Source: JBKQHQ01 sp052148715 (GTDB taxonomy: Bacteria; Pseudomonadota; Alphaproteobacteria; Rhizobiales; Xanthobacteraceae). From it: a stretch of 64,000 bases of DNA. Location: contig JBKQHQ010000054.1 of assembly GCA_052148715.1 (NCBI GenBank), forward strand, positions 16,247-80,246, in the 5' to 3' direction. A model generated the notes under the pieces. The model saw only the letters and a list, made by a program, of their open reading frames with translations, was not told the origin of the DNA and did no database searches. The position numbers were made by a program, and so were the translations under genes. Positions 1 to 9,353 of this stretch are shown here, one piece after another; the first letter of the stretch is position 1, and each line of letters starts with the position of its first letter.

Positions 1-27
1 GGGCTCGTCTCCCAGAGCTTGAAAGGT

Positions 28-162
28 TCAGCAGGCGGCATTGCGAACGTCTTTCGGGGTCTTGTCAGGGCCAAGGTCGTCAAACAACTGCTTGATCAGA
101 ACGGTCGTGACATAGAGACGCTCGCCGGCGCGCAGCGACTCCTGACGTGCCACGGTGTGCAT
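28..162 (-). CDS. small hypothetical ORF or gene remnant (44 aa)
   Basis: An open frame on the minus strand that ends in TGA at 28-30. The first ATG is at 160-162, but the frame stays open upstream to a TAG near 234 and has no clear ribosome binding site. The C-terminal part has a coding-like composition (ending KTPKDVRNAAC). I do not recognise it; it could be the tail of a decayed gene. The rest of positions 1-346 holds no other gene I can support, only the ribosome binding site of the next gene near 338. Confidence 0.25.
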   Translation of the reverse strand: MHTVARQESLRAGERLYVTTVLIKQLFDDLGPDKTPKDVRNAAC

Positions 163-346
163 CGCTGGTGTGTGGCATGCTACTGCCGGCAGATCAACGG
201 CCCAAACGCGGGCACGACCGGTCTCCCTCGGCTAACACTCCACCTATTGCTCCGGTAAGGTATAGTCTGATCCGCGAACCGGCTGTGCGGGATGGGCGCA
301 AGGCCCGATCATTGCGATAGGTAGCGACGACGTTGGGGGGAGTTCC

Positions 347-1321
347 ATGAATCTTCTTCGCCGCCAATTTCTTCGGCTGGCGGCCGGGGCTGCCGTGCTC
401 CCTGTTGTCCCGCGCCTTGCCCGGGCACAGGCCTACCCGACGCGGCCGGTGCGGATCATCGTCGGCTTCCCCGCCGGCCAAGCATCCGACAGCATCGCGC
501 GCCTCATCGGTCAGGCGCTGTCGGAGCGGCTCGGGCAGCAATTCGTCATCGAGAATCGACTGGGCGCCGGCGGCAATGTCGCCACCGAGATGGTCGTGCG
601 CGCCCCGCCGGATGGCTACACGCTGCTCATGGAGTCCATGACGTCGAACGCGATCAACGCGACGCTCTACGCGAACCTCAATTTCAATTTCATCCGTGAC
701 ATCGAACCGGTCGCGAGCATCGGCGGCGGCCTCTATGTCATGGTGGTCAATTCGACGGTACCCGCCAGGACGGTCCCGGAGTTCATCACGTACGCCCGGG
801 CCAATCCGGGCAAGATCAACATGGCATCGTCCGGCAACGGCTCCCCCTCCCATCTCTTCGGCGAACTGTTCCAGATGATGACCGGCATCAAAATGATCCA
901 CGTTCCGTATCGCGGCGGCTACCTTTCCGATCTGCTCGGCGGACAGGTGCAGGTCGTGTTCGGCACGACGCCGGCGTCCCTCCCGTATATCAGGGCCGGC
1001 ACGCTGCGGGCGCTGGCGGTGATAACCGCGACCCGTTCGGATGTGCTGCCGGACGTTCCGACGCTCGGTGAATCCGTGCCGGGCTACGCGGCAAACGCTT
1101 GGTACGGCATCGGCGCGCCGAAGCGCACGCCCGCCGAGATCATCGAAAAGCTCTATCAGGAGATCAACGCCGTCGTGGCCGATCCCAATCTGAAGGCGCG
1201 CCTTGCCGGGCTGGGCGTTGAGCCGATGCCGATGGCATCCGCCGAGTACGGGAAATTGATTGCCGACGAAACCGAGAAGTGGGGCAAGGTGGTCCGGGCG
1301 GCCAACATCAGGATCGAGTGA
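347..1321 (+). CDS. Bug-family tripartite tricarboxylate transporter substrate-binding protein
   Basis: Periplasmic solute-binding protein of the Bug/TctC family (324 aa, the usual family length). The N-terminus has a twin-arginine-like RRQFLRL motif followed by a hydrophobic stretch and an AQA-type cleavage region near residue 27, so it is exported. The mature start YPTRPVRIIVGFPAG and the later VPYRGG and PDVPTLGE motifs are family hallmarks. A strong G-rich ribosome binding site sits just before ATG 347. No TctA/TctB membrane subunits lie beside it, as is common for these orphan receptors, so the ligand (probably a carboxylate) and transporter cannot be told. It converges on the minus-strand HD-GYP gene. 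Confidence 0.9.
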   Translation: MNLLRRQFLRLAAGAAVLPVVPRLARAQAYPTRPVRIIVGFPAGQASDSIARLIGQALSERLGQQFVIENRLGAGGNVATEMVVRAPPDGYTLLMESMTSNAINATLYANLNFNFIRDIEPVASIGGGLYVMVVNSTVPARTVPEFITYARANPGKINMASSGNGSPSHLFGELFQMMTGIKMIHVPYRGGYLSDLLGGQVQVVFGTTPASLPYIRAGTLRALAVITATRSDVLPDVPTLGESVPGYAANAWYGIGAPKRTPAEIIEKLYQEINAVVADPNLKARLAGLGVEPMPMASAEYGKLIADETEKWGKVVRAANIRIE

Positions 1322-1373
1322 CGCCGACTGCCGGCCGATACGGGCGTAGGAGCAAGCCGGCGAAATGTGCGTG

Positions 1374-2483
1374 TCACGCCAAGACGCTGGAGCGCAAGGC
1401 TTTCACGAGGCCATATTCGACCTTTCCGTCCTTGGCCATACCGGTCAGAATATCCAGCGCCATTTCTGATGACATCGGCGCCTTATAGGCGCGTCGCTCC
1501 AGGAGGGCCCCATAGACATCGCAAATGGTCACGACTCTAGTCAGATCATCTATCTGTTGTGCCAGCAAGCCGTCCGGGTAGCCGCTGCCGTCGAGATATT
1601 CGTGGTGGTGACGCACCGCCTTCAAGACTTCCGGAGTTAAATTATTCTGCGTGCATAGATAGTCAAAACCCAAGACCGGGTGTCGTTTGATCAACGCGAA
1701 TTCTTCATCCGTCAACTTTCCTGGTTTGTCGAGTATTTCGCAGGGCACCTGCGCTTTGCCGACATCATGCAGCAATCCAGCGATCGTCAAGGTCAGAACG
1801 TCGGATCTTCGCATGCCGTTCTCGCGCCCAAATGCCGTCAAGACGCCTGTCACGAGGAGGCAGTGCTGAAATGTTCCTTCATGGTACCGCCGCACCGTGT
1901 CGAGCCACTTCTCAAGGCCAACTTCGGTAAGGCCGTCGATCACTTGATCGCCGGATTGCGCGACGGCTGCCAGGTCCAATTGCTTGCCGCCGGTAAGCGC
2001 TGTAAACAGATGATCCAATCCGGCCGCCGCCGATACGATCGAGGCGCCGCCGGGCTGCACCTTCAGAGCCGGGTGATCAGTTCTGGAGGGCGCCCCCTGC
2101 TCGCCTTGCCCCTGCGAGAAGCAGCGCTGCAGCAGCGCCGTCAATTCATGAATATCCAGAGGCTGCGACAGCAAGTCGGATGCGCCGAGGCCGTTCGCCT
2201 GCGCCTGGCACCGGTGGCTCCGGCGATCGACAGCGATAATTCTGCAGTTGCCGCCGCTGCGAATTGGAAGCTTGTCCTTGATTCGCTTGACCTTGGACAT
2301 ATCGCGCAGATCGACGTCCAGGAGTATGTGGGCGTCGCTTAAGGATGATAATCCGCCAATATCCTGCCAATCGATCATCCTGATCGAGACATCGCCAATG
2401 GTCTCGGGGAGGGCCGATCGCCCCTTATCGTCAGAAATTACGATCAGTTCGGCGCCGTGCCGTCGCGCTGTGCCGTGATTCAT
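1374..2483 (-). CDS. HD-GYP domain protein with degenerate receiver-like N-terminus
   Basis: Putative c-di-GMP phosphodiesterase (369 aa). Residues about 10-122 resemble a response-regulator receiver fold, but the lysine expected in the SKP motif is replaced (SQPLD, 106-110), suggesting a pseudo-receiver. The HD-GYP domain occupies about residues 195-365 with the metal-binding HD pair (LLHDVGK, 239-240), the HHHEYLDGSGYP block (292-303) and a conserved late helix, so the catalytic site looks intact. It lies downstream of the GGDEF-EAL gene on the same strand, 107 bases apart, and is probably cotranscribed with it. Together they would make and degrade the second messenger. The signal sensed is unknown. 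Confidence 0.88.
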   Translation of the reverse strand: MNHGTARRHGAELIVISDDKGRSALPETIGDVSIRMIDWQDIGGLSSLSDAHILLDVDLRDMSKVKRIKDKLPIRSGGNCRIIAVDRRSHRCQAQANGLGASDLLSQPLDIHELTALLQRCFSQGQGEQGAPSRTDHPALKVQPGGASIVSAAAGLDHLFTALTGGKQLDLAAVAQSGDQVIDGLTEVGLEKWLDTVRRYHEGTFQHCLLVTGVLTAFGRENGMRRSDVLTLTIAGLLHDVGKAQVPCEILDKPGKLTDEEFALIKRHPVLGFDYLCTQNNLTPEVLKAVRHHHEYLDGSGYPDGLLAQQIDDLTRVVTICDVYGALLERRAYKAPMSSEMALDILTGMAKDGKVEYGLVKALRSSVLA

Positions 2484-2590
2484 GAGGCGTGCCTCGCACC
2501 GAGGAACTTGCCGATTTCGCGTTTAATGTCGGAAAAATCTTCGTTAACAGAACCTATTCCGATGATCTTGAGCAGAATACGCCGGTGACG

Positions 2591-4861
2591 TTAAGATTTA
2601 ATAGTGAGCTTCGCGGCTTTTTCCGGCGCCTCTGTCACGCCTGACGCGCGCAATCTTTTGGGCTGAGAAGACGCCGAGGGGGCGAGCGCGGAAACTTGCT
2701 GACCTGTCCGCTTCGCGCCATCGGGATGCTCGCTTCTTGGTTCAGCCGGACGCGTTCTCCAATTACGGCAAAACTGCTCAAAGCGTTCCAATGGCAGCGG
2801 TTTACTGAAGAAGTAGCCCTGGCCGTGATGACAGCCCAAGCGAGCCAGAAAATCTCGCTGTTCCGCGGTTTCAATGCCCTCCGCGACGACCTCCAGTCCG
2901 AGGGTATTTCCCAAGACCACGATCATGTTGGCAATCGCCGCGTCGTTCGGATCGGTTAGCAGATCGCTGACGAACGACCGGTCGATCTTCAGCTGGTTGA
3001 GCGGCAAGCGCTTCAGGAAGTACAGAGAGGAATAGCCGACCCCGAAGTCGTCGAGCGCGAAGCTCACGCCCACCGACTTCAGCTCGGACATTTTCTCGAT
3101 GGTGTCTTCCACCTTTTGAATCAGCAAGCTTTCGGTGAGCTCCAGCGTCAATCTATTTGGATCGCCTCCGGTGCTTCGCAGTGTCGCAACGACTTGTTCC
3201 ACGAAGTCGGACTGCTGGAATTGGCGGGCGCTTACATTGACGGAGATCCTGAAATCGGCTGTCTCCGGCCGAGTGGCCCACGCGGCAAGTTGCTTGCAGG
3301 CGGTTTCTAGGACCCAACGTCCCAGAGGTAAGATTAGGCCTGTCTCCTCGGCCCAGGGAATGAACTCGTTCGGCGATAGCAAGCCTCGCCGGGGATGTTC
3401 CCAACGTATCAAGGCTTCGGCGCCTATGACATCGTCTTCGGGTCCTATCTGGGGCTGGTAGAGGAGCCGAAACTGACTGTCCGTAATGGCTTGCCGCAGT
3501 TCTTGCTCCAGCGTCGCACGTTCGTGCACCGCGGCTTCCATATGAGCGTCAAAGAACCAGCAGACATTGCGGCCGGAATCCTTGGATTTGTACAGAGCAA
3601 GATCGGCCTGCTTCAATAAATCATCCGCGGAAGCGCGGTCCCCGTCGACCAGCGTAATGCCGATACTTGCGGTGGCGATATGGGTAATGTTGCCAAAATG
3701 ATAGGGTTGGCTGAGCACCGCCAATATTTTTTTACCAACCGTTTCGACGGCGGCAGTCGCCTCGTCCCGCGTTTGGCCAATATCGACCAAAACGACGACA
3801 AATTCGTCGCCGCCCAGTCGCGCGACCGTATCGCCCTGACGCACGATGGCCGTCAGCCTTTGTGCGACCTCGCGCAGCAGCATGTCGCCCACGTCATGCC
3901 CATGCGTGTCGTTGACCGCCTTGAATCTATCCAAGTCAACGAGCATCAAACAACTAAAACTGCCGCTACGCGCACCACGCGCCATGACCTGCCTGAGCCG
4001 ATCCATCAGCAGTTTCCGCGTGGGCAGGCCCGTCAGTTGGTCGAGCCGAAGCTCGGCTGCTTCTCTGCTGGTGTCTCGCAGTACTAGAAGCGCGCGCGCC
4101 ATGACGCCGATCTCGTCGGTCCGCTGGGTGTCGGGCACGTCGCCATCCAACTCGCCCTTTGCGACGCTCGTGACCCGACGGGACAGACGGTTGATCGCCT
4201 GCGCCATGTTTCGCCCGATGAAGAAGGTGAAGAGGCCGGCCAAGGCAATCAGGCCGATGAACACCAACAGAGCCGAGATCGCCCGAGTTCGGAACGCGTC
4301 TTCGATGTCATCGACGTAAGCACCGGTTCCGATCGACCAACCCCAAGGCTCGAACAGACGAGAATAGGCGATTTTATCGAGCGGTATAGTTTGACCGCCC
4401 TTGGGGATGCGATAGGTGGTGACGCCTTCCTTCTTGTCGCTCTTCGCCACCTCGATCAGCCGGCTCACCATATAGGCGACGACCGGATTTTTCTCCGCAT
4501 CGGGCGAGTTGATAAATGTCCTTCCTTCAAGAGCAGGTTGAGCTCCGTGCGCAACGCCGGTGCCGTTCAGGTCCCAAATAAAGTAATAGTTCTTGCCGTC
4601 ATAATGCATGGCGCGCACGGCATCGGCTGCCGCCCGGCGCGCCGCCGCGTCTGTCATGACCCCCTTGCGCGCCTGATCGTAATAAAAGGCTACAGTGCTA
4701 TAGGCGACTTCGAGGAGATGCTTGACTTCGGCTACCCGGTCCTGCTCCAGCGAACGCTTTAGGTCTAACAGAGACACGACGGAGATGCCGGCCTGAAACG
4801 TAAATCCGATCGCCAGAACAAGCAGGAACCGGGCCGAAACGCTGAGGCGGCCGAGGAACAT
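2591..4861 (-). CDS. Cache-HAMP-GGDEF-EAL bifunctional c-di-GMP signalling protein
   Basis: Membrane sensor of 756 aa. Order: an N-terminal membrane helix (about 10-30), a periplasmic single-Cache-like domain (about 35-190, with the YYFIWDLNG and EPWGWSIGTG motifs typical of the family), a second membrane helix (195-217), a HAMP segment (218-270), GGDEF (about 270-435) and EAL (about 450-705). The cyclase site GGDEF (350-354) and an RxxD inhibitory site five residues before it (RQGD, 341-344) are intact. The EAL domain keeps EAL (482-484), the ELTES glutamate, DDFG, the KID lysine and EGIET. Both activities are therefore possible. The C-terminal 50 residues are basic and low in complexity. 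The next gene downstream encodes an HD-GYP phosphodiesterase. Confidence 0.93.
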   Translation of the reverse strand: MFLGRLSVSARFLLVLAIGFTFQAGISVVSLLDLKRSLEQDRVAEVKHLLEVAYSTVAFYYDQARKGVMTDAAARRAAADAVRAMHYDGKNYYFIWDLNGTGVAHGAQPALEGRTFINSPDAEKNPVVAYMVSRLIEVAKSDKKEGVTTYRIPKGGQTIPLDKIAYSRLFEPWGWSIGTGAYVDDIEDAFRTRAISALLVFIGLIALAGLFTFFIGRNMAQAINRLSRRVTSVAKGELDGDVPDTQRTDEIGVMARALLVLRDTSREAAELRLDQLTGLPTRKLLMDRLRQVMARGARSGSFSCLMLVDLDRFKAVNDTHGHDVGDMLLREVAQRLTAIVRQGDTVARLGGDEFVVVLVDIGQTRDEATAAVETVGKKILAVLSQPYHFGNITHIATASIGITLVDGDRASADDLLKQADLALYKSKDSGRNVCWFFDAHMEAAVHERATLEQELRQAITDSQFRLLYQPQIGPEDDVIGAEALIRWEHPRRGLLSPNEFIPWAEETGLILPLGRWVLETACKQLAAWATRPETADFRISVNVSARQFQQSDFVEQVVATLRSTGGDPNRLTLELTESLLIQKVEDTIEKMSELKSVGVSFALDDFGVGYSSLYFLKRLPLNQLKIDRSFVSDLLTDPNDAAIANMIVVLGNTLGLEVVAEGIETAEQRDFLARLGCHHGQGYFFSKPLPLERFEQFCRNWRTRPAEPRSEHPDGAKRTGQQVSALAPSASSQPKRLRASGVTEAPEKAAKLTIKS

Positions 4862-5231
4862 GACGTCAATACCTAGAGTACTTTCGAGGCCGAAAGAACC
4901 GGCTCAATTCTGATGCCGGCGGAAATAACTTGCGTAGCAGCTAGCACAGCTTGATTTAGAAATATTGAACACTAACGGAGTTGAAGAAAGCGACGGTTCG
5001 ATTGGCGTAGTCTACGGCTTTCTGCGGACGCGCCTCAATGACCAAGATCCCGCCGGGACGCCGTCACTAGAAATCCTTTCCAAGGATCAAGCTCGGCATC
5101 GAGCCGTGCCAAGGCATGGGCCTTGGGCAGCGTCGCCGAGCTCGCGGCCCAAAAGACCCTCGATGGCGGCACGGAACGCTTCGCTCAGTGCGGGCATGTC
5201 GCAAGCATGAGGCTGCCGCTACAATGCCGGG
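4862..5231. other. 370-base intergenic region, no gene seen
   Basis: Lies between the divergent GGDEF-EAL gene (minus) and the DOMON-like gene (plus). The part next to the GGDEF-EAL start is relatively AT-rich and should carry its promoter. I see no conserved protein, RNA or repeat here. Confidence 0.4.
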
Positions 5232-5786
5232 ATGCGCCAGGCCCTGAGACTTCATCCGGACTCGCTCTGCGTCGCCGCGACGCGCATCGAGGTGGAAGTA
5301 GCGCGGCCGCGCCCCGGCGGTCTGGTGCTGTCCTATGTCGTGACCGGCAAGATCAGCGATCTGCGCCTACCGCCTGTAACGGCGGCTGTGCGTGCCGAAG
5401 AGCTTTGGCGGCATACCTGCTTCGAGGTCTTTGTCCGGGCTTCGCCGGGCGCCGGGTATTACGAATTCAACTTTGCGCCCTCGACGCAATGGGCGGTCTA
5501 TCGGTTCAGCGGCTACCGGGGCGGGATGCAGGTCGCGACCGAGATCAGCGCGCCGCGGATCGAGGTGCAATCGAGTCTTGAGTGCTACACATTGCAGGCC
5601 GCCGTGGAGTTGGACCGGTTGCCAGGCTTGCCGCGCGACGCCGGGTGGCGCCTCGGCCTCTCGGCGTTGATCGAGGAGGCGAGCGGTCGACAATCGTATT
5701 GGGCGCTGGCGCATCCATCCGGCAAGGCGGATTTCCATCATTCCGATTGCTTCGCGTATGAATGTGCGCCAACGGTGCGACCATGA
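5232..5786 (+). CDS. DOMON-like domain protein
   Basis: 184-residue protein without a signal peptide. The middle contains the LWRHTCFEVFV and YYEFNFAPSTQWAVYRFSGYR blocks and the C-terminus the YWALAH and ADFH motifs that mark the DOMON-like family often found beside DUF1343 genes. The fold is a beta-sandwich of the carbohydrate- or heme-binding type; no enzymatic role is established. Its TGA stop overlaps the ATG of the next gene (ATGA), indicating translational coupling and a shared function, probably in cell-wall sugar metabolism. This last point is inference from context. Confidence 0.75.
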   Translation: MRQALRLHPDSLCVAATRIEVEVARPRPGGLVLSYVVTGKISDLRLPPVTAAVRAEELWRHTCFEVFVRASPGAGYYEFNFAPSTQWAVYRFSGYRGGMQVATEISAPRIEVQSSLECYTLQAAVELDRLPGLPRDAGWRLGLSALIEEASGRQSYWALAHPSGKADFHHSDCFAYECAPTVRP

Positions 5787-6985
5787 AATTCGGCATCGAT
5801 CGACTTGTCACCGAGGCTGCCTTGCGCGCACCGCTCAACGGCGCCCGCGTCGCCTTGCTCGCGCATCCCGCGTCCGTCACGGCAGACCTGACGCACTCGC
5901 TCGATGCGCTGGCCGCGTGCGGTGACATCAAGCTCGCCGCGGCTTTTGGTCCGCAGCATGGCCTGCGCGGCGACAAGCAGGACAACATGGTCGAGTCGCC
6001 GGACTTCAACGATCCGGTGCACGGCATCCCGGTGTTCAGTCTGTATGGCGACGTCCGCAAGCCGACCGACGCGATGATGGACACATTCGATGTCATCCTC
6101 GTCGATCTGCAAGACTTGGGTTGCCGCATTTATACGTTCATTACGACGCTGCGCTATATCCTCGAGGCGGCGTCGAAGCACGGCAAGGCGGTGTGGGTGC
6201 TGGATCGGCCCAATCCGGTTGGCCGGCCGGTCGAAGGCCTGACGCTGCGAGGGGGATGGCAAAGCTTTGTCGGCGCCGGACCGTTGCCGATGCGGCATGG
6301 GCTGACCGTCGGTGAGCTGGGCTTGTGGTTCGTCAAGACGCTCAAGCTCGATGTCGAATATCGCGTCATCGAGATGCAAGGCTGGCAGCCGGATGCCGCG
6401 CCGGGCTTCGGCTGGCCGCTCGGCGAGCGCGTCTGGATCAATCCCAGCCCCAACGCGCCGAATTTATGGATGGCGCGCGCCTATGCGGGCACCGTGATGC
6501 TCGAGGGCACGACGCTCTCGGAGGGGCGCGGCACCACTCGGCCGCTCGAAATTTTTGGCGCTCCCGATATTGATGCGCGGGCCGTCATGCAGGAAATGCA
6601 CGCGCTCGCGCCGCAATGGCTCCGCGGTGGCCGCCTGCGCGACTGCTGGTTCGAGCTGACGTTTCACAAACATGTGGGCAAGCTTTGCAACGGCGTGCAG
6701 ATTCATACCGAAGGTCCCGACTACGATCACCAAGCGTTCAAGCCTTGGCGGATCCAGGCGCTTGCTTTCAAGGCCGTGCGCCGTCTGTATCAGGACTATC
6801 CGCTCTGGCGCGATTTCGCCTACGAATACGAGCACGGCAAGCGTGCCATCGATGTCATCAACGGCGGTCCGTTGCTCCGGGAATGGGCGGACGATGCGCG
6901 CGCGACGCCGCAAGACCTGGCGGCGCTCGCTCTGCCGGATGAGCAGGCTTGGCTGAGCGAGCGCCAAGGGCTGCTGCGCTACTGA
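5783..6985 (+). CDS. DUF1343 protein, exo-beta-N-acetylmuramidase NamZ-like
   Basis: 400-residue protein of the DUF1343 family, whose characterised member NamZ removes terminal N-acetylmuramic acid from peptidoglycan fragments. Family motifs visible are FGPQHGLRGDKQDNM (about 56-70), the DLQDLGCRIYTF segment, VLDRPNPVGR and the LSEGRGTTRPLEIFGAP block. The ATG at 5783 is chosen because it overlaps the stop of the upstream gene and begins MKFGID, as in homologues; an ATG at 5762 would add seven residues. No signal peptide is seen, although many relatives are exported, so it may act in the cytoplasm on recycled muropeptides. Confidence 0.88.
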   Translation: MKFGIDRLVTEAALRAPLNGARVALLAHPASVTADLTHSLDALAACGDIKLAAAFGPQHGLRGDKQDNMVESPDFNDPVHGIPVFSLYGDVRKPTDAMMDTFDVILVDLQDLGCRIYTFITTLRYILEAASKHGKAVWVLDRPNPVGRPVEGLTLRGGWQSFVGAGPLPMRHGLTVGELGLWFVKTLKLDVEYRVIEMQGWQPDAAPGFGWPLGERVWINPSPNAPNLWMARAYAGTVMLEGTTLSEGRGTTRPLEIFGAPDIDARAVMQEMHALAPQWLRGGRLRDCWFELTFHKHVGKLCNGVQIHTEGPDYDHQAFKPWRIQALAFKAVRRLYQDYPLWRDFAYEYEHGKRAIDVINGGPLLREWADDARATPQDLAALALPDEQAWLSERQGLLRY

Positions 6986-7021
6986 GGGCGGCGGACGCAA
7001 CAGGAGGCGCGCCGTACGTCG

Positions 7022-7324
7022 CTATGGCGGCATGCGTTTCTTCTGACCTTTGCCAGAGGAAGCGCCGCGGCGCCTGCTCCCGTACGAACTGTGCATGGTC
7101 ACGCCTTTCTCAGGTATGTACTGCTCCAAGATGTAAACGCGCAGCACGCTGGAAAGCCGGCGCCTGTTCGGATCGCTGCCGGTCTTGGCAATGATCTCTG
7201 CGAGCAGCGCGGATAGCGTTGTGTCATGATCCGCCGCGATATCGCGCAAGGCGTCCCAGAATTCCCGTTCCATGCTGGCGGTTGCGACGCGTCCGGCGAT
7301 GCGGAACGAGTATTTCACGAGCAT
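7022..7324 (-). CDS. ribbon-helix-helix domain protein (paralogue 1)
   Basis: 100-residue protein whose residues about 1-70 form a ribbon-helix-helix DNA-binding domain of the type that starts with a short beta strand (KYSFRIAGR) followed by two helices (EREFWDALRDIAAD and TLSALLAEIIAK). The tail is basic (SRRRGASSGKGQKK). The ATG at 7324 has a GGGGAGG ribosome binding site eight bases upstream; a further ATG at 7363 has none. A close paralogue lies at 24420-24710. No toxin gene is adjacent, so it is better seen as an orphan regulator than an antitoxin. Target unknown. Confidence 0.78.
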   Translation of the reverse strand: MLVKYSFRIAGRVATASMEREFWDALRDIAADHDTTLSALLAEIIAKTGSDPNRRRLSSVLRVYILEQYIPEKGVTMHSSYGSRRRGASSGKGQKKRMPP

Positions 7325-7648
7325 GGCGCGAGCCTCCCCACAATGGCATGCGACCGCGTGCATCGCCCGGGTTGATCTTCCTACGGCTTGTTATTGTTCT
7401 GTCCGTGAGAGGCAGCAGCTGATATGACGGGCGATGGCGTTGTGTACGAACGAAACCGATGTTGTTTTCAGATGTGAATGCGACCAAACTGTGGGAATGG
7501 CGCCACGCCGCGGCACAGAGTAATCTGAGGGTTAAGACAGAGTTTCAGATTAGCACTGTCGCCAAAACTCGTGCGGTAAAAATATACCTGGTTGGGCGAT
7601 TTCACGCAGCGGCAGCGCCGCTGCCACTCGTCGGCTGAACCAGCGTTG
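7325..7648. other. 324-base intergenic region, no gene seen
   Basis: Lies upstream of the first ribbon-helix-helix gene and downstream of the TPR gene, both on the minus strand. It holds the ribosome binding site near 7332-7338. Several stop codons interrupt all frames and I see no RNA or repeat. Confidence 0.4.
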
Positions 7649-8905
7649 TCAGCGACCGAGCACCTTAAGCTCGGCGACGGCGCTCTCTAATTCAATGAAA
7701 CCTTTCGGGCAATCGGCGGCCGCGAGGCGGAACAGCCGAGCAGCATCATCCTTTCTACCCTGCAGCAGCAACAGCTCGCCACCGTAGAAATTCGCCTCAC
7801 AGATTTGACCTTTCCTGGTGTCGGCGTCCGGGTTGTCCGCCGCTGCGAGCACGGCGTCGGGGGTCACTTTTCCAAGATAAAGGCGGATGATCGGCGCCGG
7901 CCACTTGGTCATGTCGATCCGTTTGGCCGCCTCGGCAAGTCTGATCGGCCGATTGCTGCGTCTATCGGCGATGTCGAGCCAGAGAGCCGCATACGCATAG
8001 GCAGGAGCAAGAGTGCTCGCCTGACTGAAGTCCGCCACTGCCTTCGCGAATTCGCCGGCGTAGAGGTGCAGGCGCCCACGGGTGAAATATAAACTGAAAT
8101 TCTTTGAGTCGAACCGGATCGCGTCGGTGTAGTCGGCGATGGCGCGGTCGTTGTCGCCATTGTCGTGGTAGGCGTTCCCGCGGTTGGCGTAGGCGACGGC
8201 ATATTTGGGATCGAACCTGATCGCCTCATTGTAATCGGCGATCGCTCGGTCGCTTTCTCCCTTGGCTTTGAAGGCTGTACCGCGGCCGTTGTAGGCGATC
8301 GCGTAGTTCGGGATGAGCCTGATCGCATCGTTGTAGTCGGCGATGGCGCGGCCGAAGTCGCCCTTGGCGTAGTACGCATTGCCGCGGATGTAGTGCGCGT
8401 AAGCGTAATCCGGCTGGAGCCTGATTACCTCATTATAGTCGCCAATGACGCGCTCGACGTCGCCCTTGGCGTAGTACACATCGCCGCGGTTAACATAGGC
8501 GAAGTAGAATTTCGGATCGAGCCTGATTGCCGCGTCGTAGTCGGCGATGGCCCGGTCAAGGTCACCTTTGTTTCTGTAGGCGTTGCCGCGGCCGTTGTAG
8601 GCGTCGGCATACTTTGGGTCGAGCCTGATCGCCTCGTCAAAGTCGGCGATGGCGCGATCGTTGTCGCCGATGTCTCGATAGGCAATGCCGCGGCTGTTGA
8701 AGATCGCCGCCAAATTTCGCGGCGTCTCGCGGCCCGATTGGATAATCGCGGTGCAGGCGCGGAGCCGTTGATCGGGGGAGAAAGGCCCACCCTTGTTCAT
8801 GCACTGATCGTGTTGCTGCTGCGGCGTCTGCGCGCAAGCGGGCGACGCCATCAATACGAGGAGCAAGCACGCGCCCTCCAGCCGAGGCCATCGTAACCAG
8901 GTCAT
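7649..8905 (-). CDS. secreted tetratricopeptide repeat protein
   Basis: 418-residue exported TPR protein. The ATG at 8905 is preceded by GGGAG and opens a signal peptide (LLLVLMASPACAQ, cleavage near residue 25); the open frame extends 85 codons further upstream without coding character. After a short Cys-containing region come seven consecutive 34-residue TPR units (about residues 65-300), each with the RGNAYxxKGDxDRAIADYxxAIRLDPK pattern, then a helical C-terminal domain ending in KVLGR. TPRs are protein-binding scaffolds; the partner is unknown. The repeats are also visible in DNA as a 102-base period. Confidence 0.85.
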   Translation of the reverse strand: MTWLRWPRLEGACLLLVLMASPACAQTPQQQHDQCMNKGGPFSPDQRLRACTAIIQSGRETPRNLAAIFNSRGIAYRDIGDNDRAIADFDEAIRLDPKYADAYNGRGNAYRNKGDLDRAIADYDAAIRLDPKFYFAYVNRGDVYYAKGDVERVIGDYNEVIRLQPDYAYAHYIRGNAYYAKGDFGRAIADYNDAIRLIPNYAIAYNGRGTAFKAKGESDRAIADYNEAIRFDPKYAVAYANRGNAYHDNGDNDRAIADYTDAIRFDSKNFSLYFTRGRLHLYAGEFAKAVADFSQASTLAPAYAYAALWLDIADRRSNRPIRLAEAAKRIDMTKWPAPIIRLYLGKVTPDAVLAAADNPDADTRKGQICEANFYGGELLLLQGRKDDAARLFRLAAADCPKGFIELESAVAELKVLGR

Positions 8906-9353
8906 GTCTTCTCCCAAGATTGGCTGGCCAAGCCTATCACACCACGCGTGCGGGCGAAGCGGGTGGACACCGCTGTGAAACGTCCGCGGGCCGCAAGAGG
9001 GGGTAGAGCATGGCAAAACGCCGGTTTGGTTCACGGCACTAAATCGCGGCGCGATAACCCGTCGATGCGGGGCCGCTCGCCAACGGCGGCAGTCATTTCC
9101 GTCGCTGAGACCGGAGCCTATCTTGCGGCTCTTGTTAAGGCGAGACAACGATGTAATCATGGGGAGGGCGAAGGGCCTTTGGCTCGCGCCCGGCTTTTTG
9201 CTTGGTCATGGAATCCGCGATCGTGATGTCGAAGGCTGGTCCAAAGACGCGCCAAGATGGCTGAGAGCAGGCGCGTCGGGCAAACGGTATCGGGTTTGCC
9301 GCCGGCATCAGACACCCGTCAGCGCGACTGAACAGAAAAATTGACAGTGAATA
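8906..9353. other. 448-base intergenic region, no gene seen
   Basis: Separates the minus-strand TPR gene from a small plus-strand membrane protein gene. Open frames here are short and lack ribosome binding sites or protein-like composition. It should contain promoters for both genes, but I cannot assign boxes with confidence. Confidence 0.4.

Noticed and set aside
8100..8770. Periodic repeats inside the TPR gene that might suggest a CRISPR or satellite array
   Set aside because: The 102-base period equals 34 codons and encodes a TPR unit, with no spacers of constant length.
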